Both the position numbers and the translations under genes were made by a program. The notes under the pieces are model-generated. The model searched no databases. It saw nothing but the letters and a program-made list of their open reading frames with translations, and was not told the origin of the DNA. From Microbulbifer rhizosphaerae (lineage in GTDB: Bacteria > Pseudomonadota > Gammaproteobacteria > Pseudomonadales > Cellvibrionaceae), in the NCBI RefSeq assembly GCF_014191725.1, contig NZ_JACHWZ010000021.1, positions 34,866 through 98,865 of the forward strand: 64,000 nt of DNA, read 5' to 3'. Positions 17,296 through 25,782 of this stretch are shown here, piece by piece; position 1 is the first letter of the stretch; every line of letters begins with the position of its first letter.

Positions 17296-19689
17296 TCAGA
17301 AGCTGTAGGCCATACTCAGCTCCCAGTTGAACGGCCTCTCCGGCAGTACCACCGAGCTGCCGAACAGGTTGGGAAAGTTGGAGCGGTGGTACTCTTCGTC
17401 GGTTACGTTTTTCAGGGCCAGGTCTGCGGACCAGGCGTCCTTTTTGAAACCGAATCCCAGGTTCACCAGGTCGTAGGCCGGCAGCATCACCGCGTTGGTG
17501 AAACCGGACGGGGTTTCGTCGGCGTGGAAGTAGCTGGCGCTGACGGTGTAATAGTCGAAGAGTTTGTAGTGGGCGGTGAAGCTGTAGCTTTGTTCCGGCA
17601 CCCCGGCTTTTTCCGCCGGGCCGGAGACGACGCCGATCACCGCGCCGCCGGCGATATCCTCCGGCCCTATTCCCCACTCCGCCAGGTCCTCGGCACCGAG
17701 GAAGGTGAAGCGCCCGCCGTTCTCCTGGGTGTTCAGGTTGACGATCTCGATATCGGTGGCGGCGGCGGTGAGGGTCAGCGCGTCGGTGACCACATAGCGC
17801 AGTTCCAGTTCGGTGCCCTTGGTTTCCACCGATTCGTTGGTGGTGGCGGACTGGGCGTTGAAGCTGGTGCGGTCCTGCTTGAAATGGGCCAGGGCCATGA
17901 ACAGGCGGCCGTCGAGGAAACTGCCCTTGATGCCCAGCTCCTGCAGATTGGAGTCGTCCACCGCGGTGCCGTCGGCAATGTTGTCCACGGTGATATCGGC
18001 ACCCTGGCCGGCGATCACGGTGAGTTGTTTGGAGGCGGTGATATAGGGCGTGATGCCAAAGCCACTGTCCCACGACAGGCTGGTAGTCCAGGACACGCCG
18101 TTTTCGGTATCCGACGCGCTCACATCCTCGTCGCCGCCGAAACGGGTTTTGCCAGCGGGGGTGGTGCTCTCCATTTCGATGGAATCGTAACGGGCACCGA
18201 GAATGGCGCTGAAGCCGTGAGCGAAATTGAGGTCCGCCATGACACCGAAGCCGTAGTCGGTGTACTCGCCCACGTAGTATTCCGAGTAATCCCGGTCGAT
18301 GCGCGTGGCCAGCAGGCGTGCGTCCAGGCTGCTCGAGGGTTTGGTCAGATCGCGGCGATCGAAGAATTCGTTGAAGAAGTCGTCGCCGTGCTCGAAATCC
18401 GTGTGGCGGATCGACGGCGACAGCTGCAGGCTGCCGGAGACGGCGCTGCTTTCGAAGGCGTATTCGGCGATAAACTTTTCCTCAATCACGTAGGAATCGT
18501 GGAACTGGGAAAAGCCGTAAGCGTTTTCGTTCAGGTTGTCGTAGGCGTCGTAGAAGATCTTGTTGCTCAGGGTCCAGCCGCTGTCGGTGGTATAGATGTA
18601 ATCGAAGTAGAGGGTCAGCGCCTCGTTCTGCAGCAGATCGTCCTCCGCCACCAGTACCTGGTTGCCATCGAGCTTGGTGGTGCCCACGGTTTCCGGCACC
18701 AGGCCCACGTCCGTGGAGATGCTGCCGCTGGGATCGCCGGCCAGGCTGACGAAATTGGAACAGGCACAGGCGTCGTACTCCTGGTGGGAAATGGTACCGT
18801 CGCCGTCCACATCCAGGGGCTGGGCATCGCCGGTGACGTAGGTGCCGTCGTCGACCAGCGCCTGGGTGAGGCGGTTCCAGCCGGCCACCTGGTTGCCGTC
18901 GTAGTCGTGGTACATGCCGCCGAATTCGATGCGCGACTTGTCGCTCAGGTCGAGGTTGAACGAGGCCTGCAATACGTCCTGCTGGGTTTCCGAGTTGTCG
19001 TAGTAGGAGCCGGAGTCCTCCGTTTCCGCGTAGACGTAATAGCCCAAGGCCCTGTCGCCCAACTGCATGGGGCCGCCCATTTCGGCGCTGACGATTTTCT
19101 TGTCCCAGCTGCCGGTCCTGGCGCTGATGGCGCCGGTGGCCGAATCCAGGTACTGTCCGGTTTCCGCGCGCGCGGACTTGGGCACGAAATTGAGGTAGCC
19201 GCCGATTTTCGCGGTGCCCATGATCGGCGTGGCCGGGCCGCGCACGATATCGATGCGGTCCGAGGCCGCCAGCGGCGTGGGATAGTTGCCCGGGTTGTCC
19301 AGCCGGCGCATACCGCGGAAGTAGACCTCCCCCGCGGTGCCACGCACATCCAGCGCACCCGCCACCCCGAAAAACGACTGGGTAAAGGCACCCGGCGATA
19401 CCACCACCAGGTCGTCGATATCGGAAATATTGAATGCCTCGATCATGTCCGCGCTGATGCTGCTGACCGCGCGCGGCGTCTCCAGAATGGTCTTGCCGAA
19501 ACCGAATACGGATTCCACCGGCTCCGTGGGCAGCAGGCCCAGGTCGTCCTGAACCTCTTCCTCCGCGATATAGGTGTCCAGCTCCACCTCGGTTTCCGCT
19601 CCCTCCTGAGCCCAGGCGGTACCGGCAGCGACGGCGAGTGAGAGCAGGCTGTGCTTGAGCAGGTTGTGTTTTGGTTGCGTGGGCTTCAT
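17296..19689 (-). CDS. TonB-dependent outer-membrane receptor of the purine locus
   Basis: A 797-aa receptor with a signal peptide (LLKHSLLSLAVAAGTAWA), a plug domain (GKTILETPRAVSSISADMIE, then YFRGMRRLDNPGNYP and DRIDIVRGPATPIMGTAKIGGYLNF), and a 22-strand barrel ending in the aromatic F (ELSMAYSF). It lies directly upstream of the TonB2/TtpC genes and between purine genes, so a purine, nucleoside or urate-related ligand is likely but not proven. Residues about 291-303 form a perfect calcium-type EF-hand loop (DVDGDGTISHQEY) in what should be an extracellular loop. GGAGGGGACC precedes the ATG. Confidence 0.9.
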   Translation of the reverse strand: MKPTQPKHNLLKHSLLSLAVAAGTAWAQEGAETEVELDTYIAEEEVQDDLGLLPTEPVESVFGFGKTILETPRAVSSISADMIEAFNISDIDDLVVVSPGAFTQSFFGVAGALDVRGTAGEVYFRGMRRLDNPGNYPTPLAASDRIDIVRGPATPIMGTAKIGGYLNFVPKSARAETGQYLDSATGAISARTGSWDKKIVSAEMGGPMQLGDRALGYYVYAETEDSGSYYDNSETQQDVLQASFNLDLSDKSRIEFGGMYHDYDGNQVAGWNRLTQALVDDGTYVTGDAQPLDVDGDGTISHQEYDACACSNFVSLAGDPSGSISTDVGLVPETVGTTKLDGNQVLVAEDDLLQNEALTLYFDYIYTTDSGWTLSNKIFYDAYDNLNENAYGFSQFHDSYVIEEKFIAEYAFESSAVSGSLQLSPSIRHTDFEHGDDFFNEFFDRRDLTKPSSSLDARLLATRIDRDYSEYYVGEYTDYGFGVMADLNFAHGFSAILGARYDSIEMESTTPAGKTRFGGDEDVSASDTENGVSWTTSLSWDSGFGITPYITASKQLTVIAGQGADITVDNIADGTAVDDSNLQELGIKGSFLDGRLFMALAHFKQDRTSFNAQSATTNESVETKGTELELRYVVTDALTLTAAATDIEIVNLNTQENGGRFTFLGAEDLAEWGIGPEDIAGGAVIGVVSGPAEKAGVPEQSYSFTAHYKLFDYYTVSASYFHADETPSGFTNAVMLPAYDLVNLGFGFKKDAWSADLALKNVTDEEYHRSNFPNLFGSSVVLPERPFNWELSMAYSF

Positions 19690-19747
19690 GGTCCCCTCCC
19701 CCTTGAGAGAATTTTGTTTAGTGTCCCGCTTACCTCTTTATCTCTCT

Positions 19748-19772
19748 TGGTATGGCAACAACCGTGCCAAAA
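19748..19772. promoter_or_regulatory. Candidate operator upstream of the receptor operon
   Basis: Inverted motif TTGGTATGG-6 nt-CCGTGCCAA, about 60 bp upstream of the receptor start. The left half with flanks, CTTGGTAYGGCAA, recurs on the opposite strand at 21422-21434. The rest of the 262-bp gap (19690-19951) shows no other structure I can name. Confidence 0.4.
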
Positions 19773-19951
19773 TCCTGTCCAACTGGTTATGTTTTTGGGG
19801 AGGCGCGCAATTCCTGCGACAGTGGACGGAGGGGTGGCAGTGCCGAGGCGGGAAAGTATTGCTGCGCGGCCGCGACGGGAATCGCGGCGCACTTATAAGG
19901 GTCGGCCGGCACCAAAATCAGGCGGCCGGTATGTTGGAGGGCGGATGCACT

Positions 19952-21373
19952 TCAGTTCAGTGCGCAGAGTTCATAGTGCGCACAGATAAATCCCCGGGGT
20001 TCGGGTATTTCCCGTTGCGTCCCGAAGTTCCCGCGCTGTGCCCGGCGCTCGAAGGCGGCGATGCGGCGCTCGAACTCTTCCACCAGCTCCCCGCGGGTCC
20101 CGTCGTCAGCAAAGCTGTAGGCCAGGGAGTTGCGACCGAGCAGCACCAATTCCTTCCAGGAGAGGTTGAATTCCTTCACCGCCACGAAAAATTCATCGGT
20201 CATGGTGGAATCCCACATGCCGCGGTCGTCGGTGGACAGGGCCACCGGCACGCCGGTACGTAGATATTCTGGAAAGGGGTGCTCGCCGTAGTCGTTCACG
20301 TATTCCAGCAGCAGGTTGCTGATCAGGTTGATCTCCACCAGGTAAGGCCCGTGGCGCATGGTCAGCAGAGTGTCGGGATCATCGATCAGGTTGACGCCGT
20401 GACCGATGCGGTCGGCGCCCAGCAGTAAAGTGTCGCGCACGTGGCGGTTGGGCTCGTCCACCTCGCCGGCGTGGATGGACAGCTTCACCCCGGGATACTG
20501 CCGGCGCAGTTTGCGCAGTGTCGGCAGGAAGCGCAGCGGGTAGCCCTTGTCGTTGTCCTCGCGGCCGACCATATTCACCGCCACCCAGAGATCGCTGTTG
20601 TTGTGCACAAAGCGGTAGAGGGTACCGAGAATCTCCTCCGCCCGCGGGTGGAAGCGCAGCAGCGAACTCTGGAAGCGCACCGCCACGCCGGTCTTCCGCG
20701 CGTCCGCACGGCGAATTCGCTCGCGGTAGATGGCGGCCACCTCGTCGGGACTGAAAGCTTCGCCGTCTGCGCGCAGGAATCCGTGCACCCCCACCTGGGG
20801 CTCGAAGTACAGCAGGCCCTCTTCGCCAAAGTGCTTCATATTCAGGTAGATCAGTTCGGCGATGATATAGGGGTTCTTGTACAGCTCGTTCAGGCGCTGC
20901 CAGTGAGTCTGGAAAAATTCGTCGCGGCCCTCGTGAGGCTTGTCCAGGCGGATGCTGTTCTGCCAGGCTTGCCGCTCTTCGTCGCTCAGTTGCGCCAGCG
21001 GCTTGTACTCACGCTTTTCGCATTCGGAGAGCTTGTCGTAGGTAGCGGCGAGGATATTCTGGAACAGCAGCAGGTAGGGCTGCGCGGAGAATTCATTGGT
21101 GCCGTAGTCCCGGCAGTTTTCGATCCGCACCTTGGTGTAATAGCGGTAGCCCCGCTCTTCCTGCTGCAGCGCCAGCCGGTACCACCACTCGGAGAAGCCG
21201 GCCCCGGAAATATGGTTGTGCAGATCCCCGCCCTTGGGCATGGCGTACAGGAAACGGTAGAGTTCCGCGTCACTGGCGTCGCGTTTGAACTCTTCGAACC
21301 AGCTGTCGTCCGCGGTTGCCGCACCAGAAAAAAGCATTGCACACAGAAAACGACCTATATACTTGCACCACAT
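19952..21373 (-). CDS. Secreted adenosine deaminase (ADGF/ADA2-like)
   Basis: A 473-aa deaminase with an N-terminal signal peptide (IGRFLCAMLFSGAATA), so it acts in the periplasm or outside. Zinc and catalytic motifs: AMPKGGDLHNHISGAG (H52, H54), LSIHAGEVDE, ADRIGHGVNLI and LSTDDRGMWDS. The extra N-terminal region (about residues 60-200) with two CE/NCR cysteines is longer than in cytoplasmic Add. It would convert extracellular adenosine to inosine for import. It is divergent from puuE, with 143 bp between, and shares a DNA motif with the receptor promoter. Confidence 0.88.
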   Translation of the reverse strand: MWCKYIGRFLCAMLFSGAATADDSWFEEFKRDASDAELYRFLYAMPKGGDLHNHISGAGFSEWWYRLALQQEERGYRYYTKVRIENCRDYGTNEFSAQPYLLLFQNILAATYDKLSECEKREYKPLAQLSDEERQAWQNSIRLDKPHEGRDEFFQTHWQRLNELYKNPYIIAELIYLNMKHFGEEGLLYFEPQVGVHGFLRADGEAFSPDEVAAIYRERIRRADARKTGVAVRFQSSLLRFHPRAEEILGTLYRFVHNNSDLWVAVNMVGREDNDKGYPLRFLPTLRKLRRQYPGVKLSIHAGEVDEPNRHVRDTLLLGADRIGHGVNLIDDPDTLLTMRHGPYLVEINLISNLLLEYVNDYGEHPFPEYLRTGVPVALSTDDRGMWDSTMTDEFFVAVKEFNLSWKELVLLGRNSLAYSFADDGTRGELVEEFERRIAAFERRAQRGNFGTQREIPEPRGFICAHYELCALN

Positions 21374-21421
21374 CGGATTTTTCTCCCTCTGTCGATCACC
21401 GCATTTTTATCCGTTTCCCAA

Positions 21422-21453
21422 TTGCCGTACCAAGTCGCAATCGCTGTGCCAAG
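21422..21453. promoter_or_regulatory. Candidate operator between the secreted deaminase and puuE
   Basis: The plus strand reads CCGTACCAA and, 19 bp later, CTGTGCCAA. The first half lies in TTGCCGTACCAAG, the complement of the CTTGGTAYGGCAA motif at 19748. Confidence 0.4.
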
Positions 21454-21516
21454 CTCAAACCGAATGGACAGCTTTTTGCATTGAGCCTTAACCCACAGCT
21501 GAGGATAAACACAACC

Positions 21517-22428
21517 ATGACCGACCACTACCCCCGCGACCTGGTGGGCTACGGTGCGGAGCCCCCGGTGGTGCAATGGCCCGGAGGCGCGCGCATCGCG
21601 GTGCAGTTTGTTATCAACTACGAGGAGGGGGCGGAGAACTGCGTACTGCACGGCGACGAAACCTCGGAGAGTTTTCTCTCGGAAATCATCGGCGCCCGCG
21701 CCTATCCCATGCGCCATATGAGCATGGAATCCCTCTACGAATACGGCAGCCGCGCCGGCTTCTGGCGCCTGCACCGGCTGTTCCGGGAATTCGATTTTCC
21801 GGTCACTGTCTACGGCGTGGCCATGGCCTTGGAGCGCAACCCGCGGGCGGTGGAGGCGATGCTGGAAGCGAAGTGGGAAATCGCCAGCCACGGCTACCGC
21901 TGGGTGGACTACCAGTTTATGCCGGAGGAACAGGAGCGCGAGCAGATAGCCCGCGCCATAGAAATTCACCAGCGGGTGACCGGCGAGCGCCCGCTTGGCT
22001 GGTACACCGGCCGCGACAGCCCCAACACCCGCCGGCTGGTACTGGAACAGGGCGGCTTCCTGTACGACTCGGACTCCTACGCGGACGATCTGCCCTACTG
22101 GGTGCCGGGCCCGGACGCGCCCCACCTGGTGATCCCCTACGCGCTGGACAGCAACGATATGCGCTTCGCCACCCCCCAGGGATTCCACACCGGCGAGCAG
22201 TTTTTTTGCTATTTGAAGGACGCCTTCGACACGCTCTACCAGGAAGGCGAAACCCATCCGAAAATGCTCAATGTGGGCCTGCACTGCCGGATCGTGGGCC
22301 GCCCGGGCAGGCTGCCGGGGCTGAAGCGTTTTTTGCAGTATGTGGCTGGAAAATCAGATGTATGGGTTTGCCGGCGCATCGATATTGCCCGGCACTGGCA
22401 TAAGCACCACTCCCCGCAAAACTCATGA
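21517..22428 (+). CDS. puuE: Allantoinase PuuE (polysaccharide-deacetylase fold)
   Basis: PuuE opens allantoin to allantoate and is unrelated to the amidohydrolase-type AllB. The 303-aa protein begins at the ATG at 21517, preceded by GAGGATAAACACAACC. The PuuE signature residues are present: RDLVGYGAEPPVVQWPGGAR, VQFVINYEEGAENCVLHGD, RAGFWRLHRLF, ASHGYRWVDYQ and GWYTGRDSPNTRRL. It links UraD (allantoin) to AllC (allantoate). The upstream in-frame extension overlaps the divergent promoter and is not expected to be translated. Confidence 0.93.
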   Translation: MTDHYPRDLVGYGAEPPVVQWPGGARIAVQFVINYEEGAENCVLHGDETSESFLSEIIGARAYPMRHMSMESLYEYGSRAGFWRLHRLFREFDFPVTVYGVAMALERNPRAVEAMLEAKWEIASHGYRWVDYQFMPEEQEREQIARAIEIHQRVTGERPLGWYTGRDSPNTRRLVLEQGGFLYDSDSYADDLPYWVPGPDAPHLVIPYALDSNDMRFATPQGFHTGEQFFCYLKDAFDTLYQEGETHPKMLNVGLHCRIVGRPGRLPGLKRFLQYVAGKSDVWVCRRIDIARHWHKHHSPQNS

Positions 22429-22435
22429 GCCCCTT

Positions 22436-22478
22436 GTAGGAGCCTGCTTGCAGGCGAAAACCAGAGGGGATTCCTACA
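22436..22478. repeat. Class B palindromic repeat, truncated (copy B4)
   Basis: The left arm GTAGGAGCCTGCTTGCAGGCGAA is complete; the right arm is reduced to TTCCTAC. Confidence 0.8.
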
Positions 22479-22500
22479 GGGTGGAAGCGTTTAAAGCCAC

Positions 22501-23877
22501 TCAGGCTTCAGCCTTCAATGCGGGAGCGGAAATCAGTTTGCGGCTCAGTTCGATCAGCACCGCCGCCACCGCACCGGTGGAAATCGGAAACTGCAACAGC
22601 GCCGCCAGCTGCCGCGGGAAAATCGTCAGGTGCTTCGCCGCCAGCGATACAGCCACACCGACCGCTATCGCCGCAATCACCACAGGCCAGCTCTTCACCG
22701 CCGCGTCGCCGGCATTGACGATACCGATCCCCGACAGCAACACCATAAAAAACATCAACAGCGTGGCCCCGTACACCACCGCCGCGGGAATAGCGATAAA
22801 CAGCCCGCCGATTAACGGAAACATGCCCAACAGGCAGAGAAGAGCGGCTACGTAGCGGCCGACATACGGGCTGCACACCCCGGTCAGCCGGATCACGCCG
22901 TTGTTCTGGCTGAAAGAGGTATTGGGAAAACTGCCGAACACCGCGGCCAGAAAAGAGTTGAACGCATCGCCGGACAGGCCGCCGCGCAGCCGCCGCCAGT
23001 AGCCGGGGGAACCCACCTCGAATCCCGACAAACGGCTGGTGGCGGTGAGATCTCCCAGGGTTTCCACCGAGGAAATAAAGAACACCGGCAGCAGCACCGC
23101 CACCACCGCGGCGTCCACCGCCAGCGGAAAATGATTGGGCTGCGGCAGAAAGAAAGGTTCCAGCTCCCGCAGCCCGGAAAAATCCACCAGCCCGAACAGC
23201 AGGGAAATTACAAAACCGACAACCAGCCCGGCGGTAACACTGACGATACGCAGATAGCGGTTCCGCCGCCGGGCCAAGAACAGGGTTATACCGAGCACCA
23301 CCGCCGCCAGCAGCGGTACCAGCCAGGGGGAATCACCGGCCTTCTGTAAATCGGCGAATTCCCGCAGCAGATTGTTCAATGTGGTGTAGACAAGGCTGGC
23401 GCCAATCAGGATCACCGCAGTGCCGGTGACATTCGCGGTGATCACCCCGCGCAGCCGGTGTACAAACTGCGCGCAGACACCCACAATCAGGGCACAGACC
23501 GCGCAGCTGCCCATCAACACACCCAGTGCCTGCGAGGGCGTGTAATTCTCCAGCAGCGGAAAATAGACCGCGAGCAGCGGGCCGATAAAAGTAAAGCTGG
23601 TTCCCTGGATACTCAGCAGCCCGGAGCCCAGTGGGCCGATACGGTGGATCTGGATCAGGGTGGCGACACCGGAAATCAACAGCGAGGCACTGACCAGGTA
23701 GCTGGTCTCCGCCAGCGGCAGCGCCATACTGTGAGCGAGTATCAAGGGTGGGGTGATCACCGCACCGAAGACCGCCAGCAGGTGCTGCAGTGCAATCAGC
23801 AGCGACACCGGTGGCGGCGGGCGATAATCAAAAGCGGAGGCAAACTTTTCCACGGTGTTTTTACCCGTTTTTTTCAC
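22501..23877 (-). CDS. Xanthine/urate permease (NCS2, NAT family)
   Basis: An inner-membrane transporter of about 458 aa with 12 or more hydrophobic segments. The NAT signature is present as QNNGVIRLTG (pattern QNxGxxxxTG), and the N-terminal SLLIALQHLLAVFGAVITPP is typical. No ATG lies at the expected N-terminus: GTG codons at 23877 and 23853 are candidates, and neither has a strong ribosome site. The open frame upstream of 23877 runs through repeat B5 and is not coding. It probably imports xanthine or urate; uracil is less likely in this setting. Confidence 0.87.
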   Translation of the reverse strand: MKKTGKNTVEKFASAFDYRPPPPVSLLIALQHLLAVFGAVITPPLILAHSMALPLAETSYLVSASLLISGVATLIQIHRIGPLGSGLLSIQGTSFTFIGPLLAVYFPLLENYTPSQALGVLMGSCAVCALIVGVCAQFVHRLRGVITANVTGTAVILIGASLVYTTLNNLLREFADLQKAGDSPWLVPLLAAVVLGITLFLARRRNRYLRIVSVTAGLVVGFVISLLFGLVDFSGLRELEPFFLPQPNHFPLAVDAAVVAVLLPVFFISSVETLGDLTATSRLSGFEVGSPGYWRRLRGGLSGDAFNSFLAAVFGSFPNTSFSQNNGVIRLTGVCSPYVGRYVAALLCLLGMFPLIGGLFIAIPAAVVYGATLLMFFMVLLSGIGIVNAGDAAVKSWPVVIAAIAVGVAVSLAAKHLTIFPRQLAALLQFPISTGAVAAVLIELSRKLISAPALKAEA

Positions 23878-23935
23878 TACCCGTGAATTCAGGCAAGACT
23901 TATGCCACCCGGCCCGGAAATTGCTTCCAGCTGTT

Positions 23936-24105
23936 GTAGGAGCCTGCTGTGACCGCCACGGATGGCGGAATGCCGCCCAACGGAGTGCCGCCCAACGGAG
24001 TGCCGCCCAACGGAAATGCAGATTTTGCAAGGAGCAAAAATCTGTCAGGCGAACAGCGGAGGTAAAACAAGGCTTAGAAATAATCGCCTGCAAGCTGGCT
24101 CCTAC
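23936..24105. repeat. Class B palindromic repeat disrupted by a tandem repeat (copy B5)
   Basis: Outer arms GTAGGAGCCTGC and AAGCTGGCTCCTAC flank extra DNA. The insert holds three head-to-tail 15-bp units TGCCGCCCAACGGAG (23971-24015, last unit ending A). Confidence 0.85.
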
Positions 24106-24153
24106 GGGAGTACCGCGGGTAAATAAAACCAGCCGACGCGTGAGGAAATATCC

Positions 24154-24357
24154 ATGGCTAGCGAAAGCCAGTTCGATGCAGATACCTACCTGGAAGTAAT
24201 GCAAACCGTCGCAGGCATCCCCGTCCGCGACGAATGGAAGGAAGGCGTTGCACAACACCTGTCCACCGCGGAAAAAATGGCGGGGATTGTGGAGGCTGCG
24301 CAGATAGACCCGGACACCATCGACCTCGCCAATGTTTTCCAGGTGAAGTCGCCGTGA
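24154..24357 (+). CDS. hpxX: HpxX / AtzG-like small subunit
   Basis: A 67-aa protein of the AtzG-like (DUF4089) family, recognised by the pattern YLEVMQTVAGIPVRDEWKEGV followed by HLSTAEKMAGIVEA. Family members are small partners that stabilise an AtzE-type amidase. The ATG follows GAGGAAATATCC. The stop overlaps the GTG of hpxY (GTGA), so the two subunits are translationally coupled. With HpxY it is assigned to oxalurate breakdown in Klebsiella, which fits the aminotransferase and HpxW in this locus. Confidence 0.85.
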   Translation: MASESQFDADTYLEVMQTVAGIPVRDEWKEGVAQHLSTAEKMAGIVEAAQIDPDTIDLANVFQVKSP

Positions 24358-25751
24358 ACGGGCTGCTCTTTTCCTCCGCCAGCGCCATCACCGACGGCGT
24401 AAACAGCGGCCGCTTCAGCGCCGGCGAAGTGGTGGATTTTTTCCTGGCCCATATTGCCGAACAAAATCCGACACTGAACGCCTTTACCCGGGTGCTGGCC
24501 AAGCGGGCGAGGCAGCGGGCCGCACAACTGGACGCGATGACGGCCCGGGGAGAAAACCCCGGCCCGCTCGCCGGAGTGCCCTTTGCAGTCAAAAACCTGT
24601 TCGATATCCGCGGCCTCACCACCCTCGCCGGCTCGGCGATCAATGCCGGCAATCCACCCGCCCGCGAAGACGCACTGCTGATCCGGCGCCTTGAGGAAAA
24701 GGGGGCGATACTGATTGGCGCCCTGGGCATGGGCGAATACGCCTACGACTTTACCGGCGAGAACCGCCACTACGGCAACTGCGCCAACCCCTGGAACTCC
24801 AAACATATGAGCGGCGGTTCCTCCTCCGGCTCCGGCGCCGCGGTGGGCGCTGGACTGGTGCCGCTGGCGCTGGGCTCCGACACCAACGGCTCCATCCGCG
24901 TACCCGCGTCCTTCTGCGGCATCTTCGGCCTCAAGCCCACCTATGGCCGCCTGCCGCGCACCGGTAGTTACCCGTTCTGCGACAGCCTAGACCACGTCGG
25001 GCCCCTGGCGCGCAGCTGCGAGGATCTGGCCCGCAGTTTCGACGCCATGCAGGGTTACAGCCCGAGCGACCATGCCTGTGCAGATCGGGCCCCCATGGAT
25101 ACGATGGCCGAATTGCAAAAGGGTGTGGATGGTTTACGCATCAGCCGCGCCGCTGGCTATTTCTCCCTGGAGGATTTTCCCCAGGCGCAGCGCGCGGTGG
25201 ACAAGGTGTGCCGGGCCCTGGACTGCTCCGACGAAATCGAACTGCCCGGCACCCTGGAGGGCCGCTCCGCGGCCTACCTGATCACCAACGTGGAAGGCAG
25301 CCGACTGCACTTGCCACGGCTGCAAACCCGGCCGCAGGATTTCGACCCGGACACCCGCGACCGCTTTATCGCCGGCGCCCTGCTCCCGGCGGCCTGGTAC
25401 GCGCGCGCCCAGCAGGTACGGCACTGGTATGCGGAACAGGTGCGCGAGGTGTTCGCCAATGTGGACGTGATTGTCGCCGCGGCCACGCCCTGCGTGGCGC
25501 CGCGGATGGGGGAGAAAATATTGAGTATCCGCGGCGAGGAACAGCCGCTGCGGCCCAACCTGGGCTACTTCACCCAGCCAATCTCCACCGCCGGCCTGCC
25601 CAGTTGCGTCGTCCCCACCCTGGACGAGGAAAGCGGCCTGCCCATCGGCGTGCAGATTATCGCCGCCCCCTGGCGTGAGGACTGGTGCCTGCGCGTAGCC
25701 AATTATCTGGAGCAACAGGGCTTCACCGCCCCGCGCCCTCCCCAATTGTAG
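24354..25751 (+). CDS. hpxY: HpxY / AtzE-family amidohydrolase
   Basis: A 465-aa amidase-signature enzyme. The Ser-cisSer-Lys triad is visible: K in GVPFAVKNLFDIRG (near residue 80), the serines in MSGGSSSGSGAAVGAGLVPLALGSDTNGSIRVPASFCG (residues ~150-190). It pairs with HpxX and is proposed to act on oxalurate to give oxamate. AtzE itself hydrolyses 1-carboxybiuret, another carbamoyl acid, so the chemistry agrees. The GTG at 24354 overlaps the hpxX stop; the earlier open frame lies in hpxX. The stop TAG (25749-25751) falls within repeat A3. Confidence 0.85.
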   Translation: MNGLLFSSASAITDGVNSGRFSAGEVVDFFLAHIAEQNPTLNAFTRVLAKRARQRAAQLDAMTARGENPGPLAGVPFAVKNLFDIRGLTTLAGSAINAGNPPAREDALLIRRLEEKGAILIGALGMGEYAYDFTGENRHYGNCANPWNSKHMSGGSSSGSGAAVGAGLVPLALGSDTNGSIRVPASFCGIFGLKPTYGRLPRTGSYPFCDSLDHVGPLARSCEDLARSFDAMQGYSPSDHACADRAPMDTMAELQKGVDGLRISRAAGYFSLEDFPQAQRAVDKVCRALDCSDEIELPGTLEGRSAAYLITNVEGSRLHLPRLQTRPQDFDPDTRDRFIAGALLPAAWYARAQQVRHWYAEQVREVFANVDVIVAAATPCVAPRMGEKILSIRGEEQPLRPNLGYFTQPISTAGLPSCVVPTLDEESGLPIGVQIIAAPWREDWCLRVANYLEQQGFTAPRPPQL

Positions 25752-25782
25752 GAGCGGCCGCTCCCGGCCGGACCGCTCCTAC
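25748..25782. repeat. Class A palindromic repeat, short form (copy A3)
   Basis: 35-bp element GTAGGAGCGGCC...GGACCGCTCCTAC. Its left end forms the hpxY stop codon and its right end overlaps the last codons of the convergent permease. Confidence 0.85.

Noticed and set aside
17083..19641. Very long plus-strand frame (852 codons) opposite the TonB receptor
   Set aside because: It is the complement of a gene with clear receptor motifs; open antisense frames are expected in high-GC DNA, and the translation shows no family features.
22501..24258. Extended permease frame starting at 24258
   Set aside because: The extra N-terminal 127 codons cross a class B repeat and the 15-bp tandem units and show no transporter similarity.
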